64,000 bases of DNA. Source: Antennarius striatus. Taxonomy: Eukaryota; Chordata; Actinopteri; Lophiiformes; Antennariidae. Position 1 is the stretch's first letter; every line of letters starts with the position of its first letter. The notes under the pieces are model-generated. The model was given only the letters and a program-made list of their open reading frames with translations, searched no databases and was not told where the DNA came from. A program made the position numbers and the translations under genes. Positions 54,673 through 64,000 of the stretch are shown here, piece by piece. The stretch spans positions 12,253,482 through 12,317,481 of the forward strand of contig NC_090781.1 of assembly GCF_040054535.1 (NCBI RefSeq), written 5' to 3'.

Positions 54673-57110
54673 CATAAAATAATCAATAACTGATCAAATA
54701 AATGCAACCGGTAAAAACTTATTTCATGCAACAACCTGACATTTCTCAAAGTTGTAAAGTTAGTGCTTGTTGGCTCCTTATTGAAATGATGAATTGATTC
54801 TATATTGACACAGAATCCTTTATGCAATGCAAAGGTTATTCAAGGCCTGTTTAGAATCATCAAAATAACTTCTGGAGTAGTTTGATTCGAGTGTTGTCAC
54901 ATTGACCATTAATGTAACAGTGTGTGTGTACGTGTGTGTGTGTGTGTGTGTTTGTAGAGTCACACATGTCAGGAGAGCCGCTGACATCTGCTCAACCATA
55001 TTCCACTTAGAGGTCGACTTTTGGGTGGCACCGCCCAAAAACCCCTCTCCTGTCCGGCAGCGAGCTTAGAGCTGCATCGCCAGACAGACGAGGAACAGAA
55101 TCCCCCAGGGCTGGAAGGAGTTGACAAACTCTGTTTAGTCAACGTTCTTTCCAGTCCATGTTTTTCTTAGAATGACTTTAGTTATCAAAAATGTTTTTTT
55201 ACAGCTCCAGTAAATGTGTACTTAATACTTGGAAATAAAGCTATAGTAGACTATAGTTAGATTCTAACATTCACCATGCTCATCTCCCACATGATTACAT
55301 TTGTAGTTACATCTTCCATCAACTCAAGAAAGTGTACTGTTTATTTATTTTCAATAACTTGTCTTCCTTTCTGCCATAAAATCCATCAACACCATCTGCT
55401 GTATCAAAAACCAGACAAGTGGATATAGCTCTCTTTATCTTTAATGTATCAAAAAGAATAAAGTACAAAATCATGTATAAAGTTCACAATAGAAAAAAAA
55501 AAACTTTGAAAACCAGTAAATACACTGCATGTGCTTACACAGAACATTGTAGGAGGGCGAGCAGCGAACTAGTAAACGCTCTGCCCCGACAAAATCAACC
55601 AATAACCGATGAGCTGCGACCAGGCTGGTGATCATCCACAGGTTGAACAATATCACATATTTACAGGTAAAATGTTCCAAAATCTGTTGATGAAAGCAAA
55701 CATGGCTAAAAAAAAAAAAAAAGCACTGCTAGCAATCCGATCAGAAAACAAGAAAACACAAACAGTAACAAGTGTCGACACGCCAGCAGTTTGCTCATTT
55801 CTTAGCGTCATGTTGGACTGAACATCTGGAGGTTGTTTTATCACCAGGACTTTATACACAAAGGCTTTTAAAAAAAAAATGGGCAAGGACTTATGCCGCC
55901 CCATACCCCCCTCAACCACCCCTAAACAACAATAAACAATAAACCAAAACAGTTAAGGGGGGTATTATGTGTGTGTTTCAACATAAAGCTGCCACAGCCA
56001 ATCACGTTCCAGTTAAAATTTAGACAGTTTCAAAAGTGACAGGTCAATAAAGCTCCACATGTCTGTCATGGCTTCCTGAAATATAAGCAGAAATAATCCG
56101 CTGAGTGGAAACTTTCAATTCAAAGCATGTTACAGTCATCTGTGTACACTGTCAGCGTTTAGTCAGGGTCCTGGCTAAACGCTGAAGCAGTACAGATTTG
56201 GAACCGAGAGACCTAGCTGGGTTTCAATGGAACTTTTCAGGTTTGTCAGTTTTAAAATGTTGTATTGTCAATTGTTTGATTTTGCTCAAAGGGAGAATTT
56301 TCCATTTCATGTAATTTAGTCCACTGAAAGTCAGTGTGTTTCTCTCAGACTCTAGAGCTTTCATCTCATAGGCTTACATCTTGTTCATCCGCTAAACATG
56401 AAGGCAAGAAAAGGGATCTTTTAACAGTGAAATATCATTTTTCTTGTAATAAAATAAAAACATGGCTTTAAAATATTGTTTATTCCTCTTATTGTGAGTC
56501 CCTGGATACTGGCACCGTTTTCTGAAATTGATAATATTTGAAATGATCGTTGTCCCTGCTTTTTAAAATTGACGCAATTCTGTGTGTAGAGTGACCGCTG
56601 TCACTTCCATCGTACTACAGCTCTATTTTACGACACACAAAGCTAATTCATAGCTTTGATCGGGAATGTAAGAAATAAAATAAATAACGCAAACGTTAAA
56701 AACCAAACAACGCTACAGTAAGGCTACGTTTGAAAATAAATTACGCTCTTCATATGAGCAATTACAACTTTCTCCCAAACTACGATGAAAATATACACAC
56801 AACCAAATGGTTCCATTTTTACAAACCTCATCTAATTGTTTTCATTCAAACCACACATTTTCTTCTTTCACTCAAATCCACTGGATTTAAATTTGAACTC
56901 CACTCAGAAATACAAAAAAAGATCTCTCAAACACAGTGAACCCTCTAATAAGTTTTGTTTTGTTTTTTTAAATCCAAAATGATCTATTCAAATCATCTCA
57001 CAAAATATTTACGGACAATCAAGTAAATACAAACACTGTCAACACAGGTGTGTGAGACTCTGCTCCAACACTGGCTCTAGGAACGGTGTGAAGGGACATA
57101 AAGTGGCATA

Positions 57111-57111
<1 letters not shown>

Positions 57112-57189
<78 letters not shown>

Positions 57190-57212
57190 CGTGTGTGTGT
57201 GTGCGCGCGTGT
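57112..57212. repeat. (TG)n microsatellite
   Basis: About 37 units plus a GC-interrupted right end, probably in the bbc3 3' UTR or flank. Confidence 0.95.
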
Positions 57213-58236
57213 TTCATATGAAGGTGTGAGTTCTGTTAGTTTGAACAAAGCACTTGATGAATGTGTGAATGTCTCTGAATGACTGTGTGCAGCTGATTGT
57301 CCTGAATGTGAAGGCGAGGCCTCGACGGAGCACCGGGGCAGGAAGGCACTTCGTATTCAGAAAAAAGAAGCGGAGTCAGATTGGGACAGAGGCTCACTCT
57401 GTGCTTTCCTCCAGCGTGGAACAACACCTGACTTTCCCTGAAATGCAAACAGTGTCCACTTTCACAGTTTCTGACAAGGAGAGCAAAGGATGCAAGAATA
57501 AAGAAAAACGAATCAACATAAATCAAACAAGAGTCAGTATCATGTCTGTTATGATTCTCTGTTAGCTTTAAAAAAAACAACTGATGAGTGGAGAAGAATT
57601 TTTACGATTTCTTTAGATGAAATTTAAAAGGGAAGCACGAGATCTATCATCTGTTTTAAGAAACAAAATCATCTTCGAGCTAAATGATGAAGACTCAAAA
57701 TAATAAGGGGACGACTGAAGGAGTCGTGAAAACCCAATTTTTAAGCATCTGTACTTTCCAAATGAAACAAAACTTTACACACAAGTTATCCATCTGACTC
57801 GGGTCTGCCATGCATACACTCACACACACGTGTACCCTGACTCACACACACACTGAGTTCATTCCTACTTCATACAGATCGCCCTCGAGATGCTGACACA
57901 AAAAAAAGAGTCAAATGTGGACTTTACAAAATGTACAGGTTGGAAAGTGACCATTGGTCTGACAGCGGCAGTCTGGACCAGCAGACTGACTGGAGGACAG
58001 ACCATCAGACGATCCACAGACGAATGGCAACCTCCAGCTGCTGGCCTCGTCCTCCATGTGATTCTCTATTCAAGCAGAAGCTTCCTTTAATGCTGAGGTG
58101 ACCCCCCAGGATCAAACGGACGGCCCCTCAGTGACCGGTCCTTGTGGATCTGTTCCGTAAAGTCCGACGGTCAGCGGTCCGTCAGGTCATGAAGGTCAAA
58201 CACCACCACTGTAAGCAGGGGAGGTGAGTCAGCGCT

Positions 58237-63461
<5,225 letters not shown>

Positions 63462-63473
63462 CTCATTAGAAAC

Positions 63474-64000
63474 CTGAATGGGAGGCAAAATAAAATAAAA
63501 AAAACCTCTAAATATCAAAAACTCAAAATATAAGTAACTTAACATTTCAAATGACTTTGAACATGAAATAATTATATGTATTTAAAATAAAGTAAAATCA
63601 ATAGTATTGGATCACAAATGAAATGTTAAAACATCGGAAAGTAAATCATTTTTTGTCTTTTTTTTTTTTTTTTTTTTACTACAACTGACTTCGAATCAGT
63701 GAGAAAAATGTCTTTAAAACAAATGTTTGACCGTTTCTGATGCAGAAACCCGCAGATGCGTTTCAACGCTGTTGTTTTGCTCCGCGTTTGACCCACCAAC
63801 CTATATTTATCTAACACCGCTAGGGGGCAGCAGTGAGCTCCCCTCCCCCCACACCAAAACCCCGCCCCGCCCCCCGCCCCCCCCCCACCTCTCCTGTGCA
63901 CGAGACTCGTGTTTGTAAACAAATCCGTGCCGCACGAGCGCGAGAGCCGCGCGACGTGCTCACCCAACCCGGACGGAGAGAAGAGAGCACGACTTCAGAC
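63474..64000 (-). promoter_or_regulatory. bbc3 5' flank and probable 5' UTR exon
   Basis: From 63840 to 64000 the sequence is GC- and CpG-rich, unlike its surroundings, as at a promoter. On the minus strand a donor GG|GTGAGC lies at 63963, so 63964 to beyond 64000 may be the non-coding first exon, spliced to the acceptor at 63474. Transcription would then begin outside the window. Confidence 0.45.

Overview
This is vertebrate nuclear DNA, almost certainly from a teleost fish. Genes are split into short exons with GT-AG introns and one AT-AC intron. (TG)n/(CA)n tracts are very abundant, and there are fish-type SINE/LINE tails ending in (ATGG)n or (AATG)n, a decayed Tigger (pogo) transposon and small palindromic MITEs. 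No prokaryotic, viral or CRISPR signal was seen. I reconstructed the exons by hand from splice sites, reading frame and remembered family sequences; no alignment was run.

Layout: (1) 1-7999, minus strand: ercc2/xpd, the TFIIH helicase. All 23 coding exons are present except an estimated three codons and the stop, which lie off the left edge. (2) 10872-11780, minus: an intronless coding exon for a Cdc42 effector (Borg/CDC42EP) protein. (3) 11781-29511: about 17.7 kb with no recognisable gene. It holds a near-perfect 61-bp inverted repeat near 15.6 kb and a dense TG/CA microsatellite cluster at 21.6-24.6 kb. (4) 29512-35692, minus, with a candidate first exon at 39.1 kb: zc3h4, the CCCH zinc-finger restrictor of non-coding transcription. 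It contains a textbook U12-type AT-AC intron. (5) 40950-51831, plus: sae1 (Aos1), complete with 9 exons and 346 codons. (6) 58237-63461, minus: a BH3-only gene read as bbc3/puma, with three coding exons and a probable 5' UTR exon at the right edge.

zc3h4 and sae1 are head to head, and sae1 and bbc3 are tail to tail. From memory this matches the order and orientation of human ZC3H4-SAE1-BBC3 on 19q13.3, and human ERCC2 lies on the same arm. The synteny is independent support for calling the last gene bbc3. The genes have unrelated housekeeping and signalling roles (DNA repair/transcription, Cdc42 cytoskeleton, transcription termination, SUMO activation, apoptosis) and do not form one pathway. 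I do not see an undescribed multi-gene system. The most notable points are the AT-AC intron and the duplicated exon cassette in zc3h4, the altered CRIB motif in the Cdc42 effector, and the strong inverted repeat near 15.6 kb.
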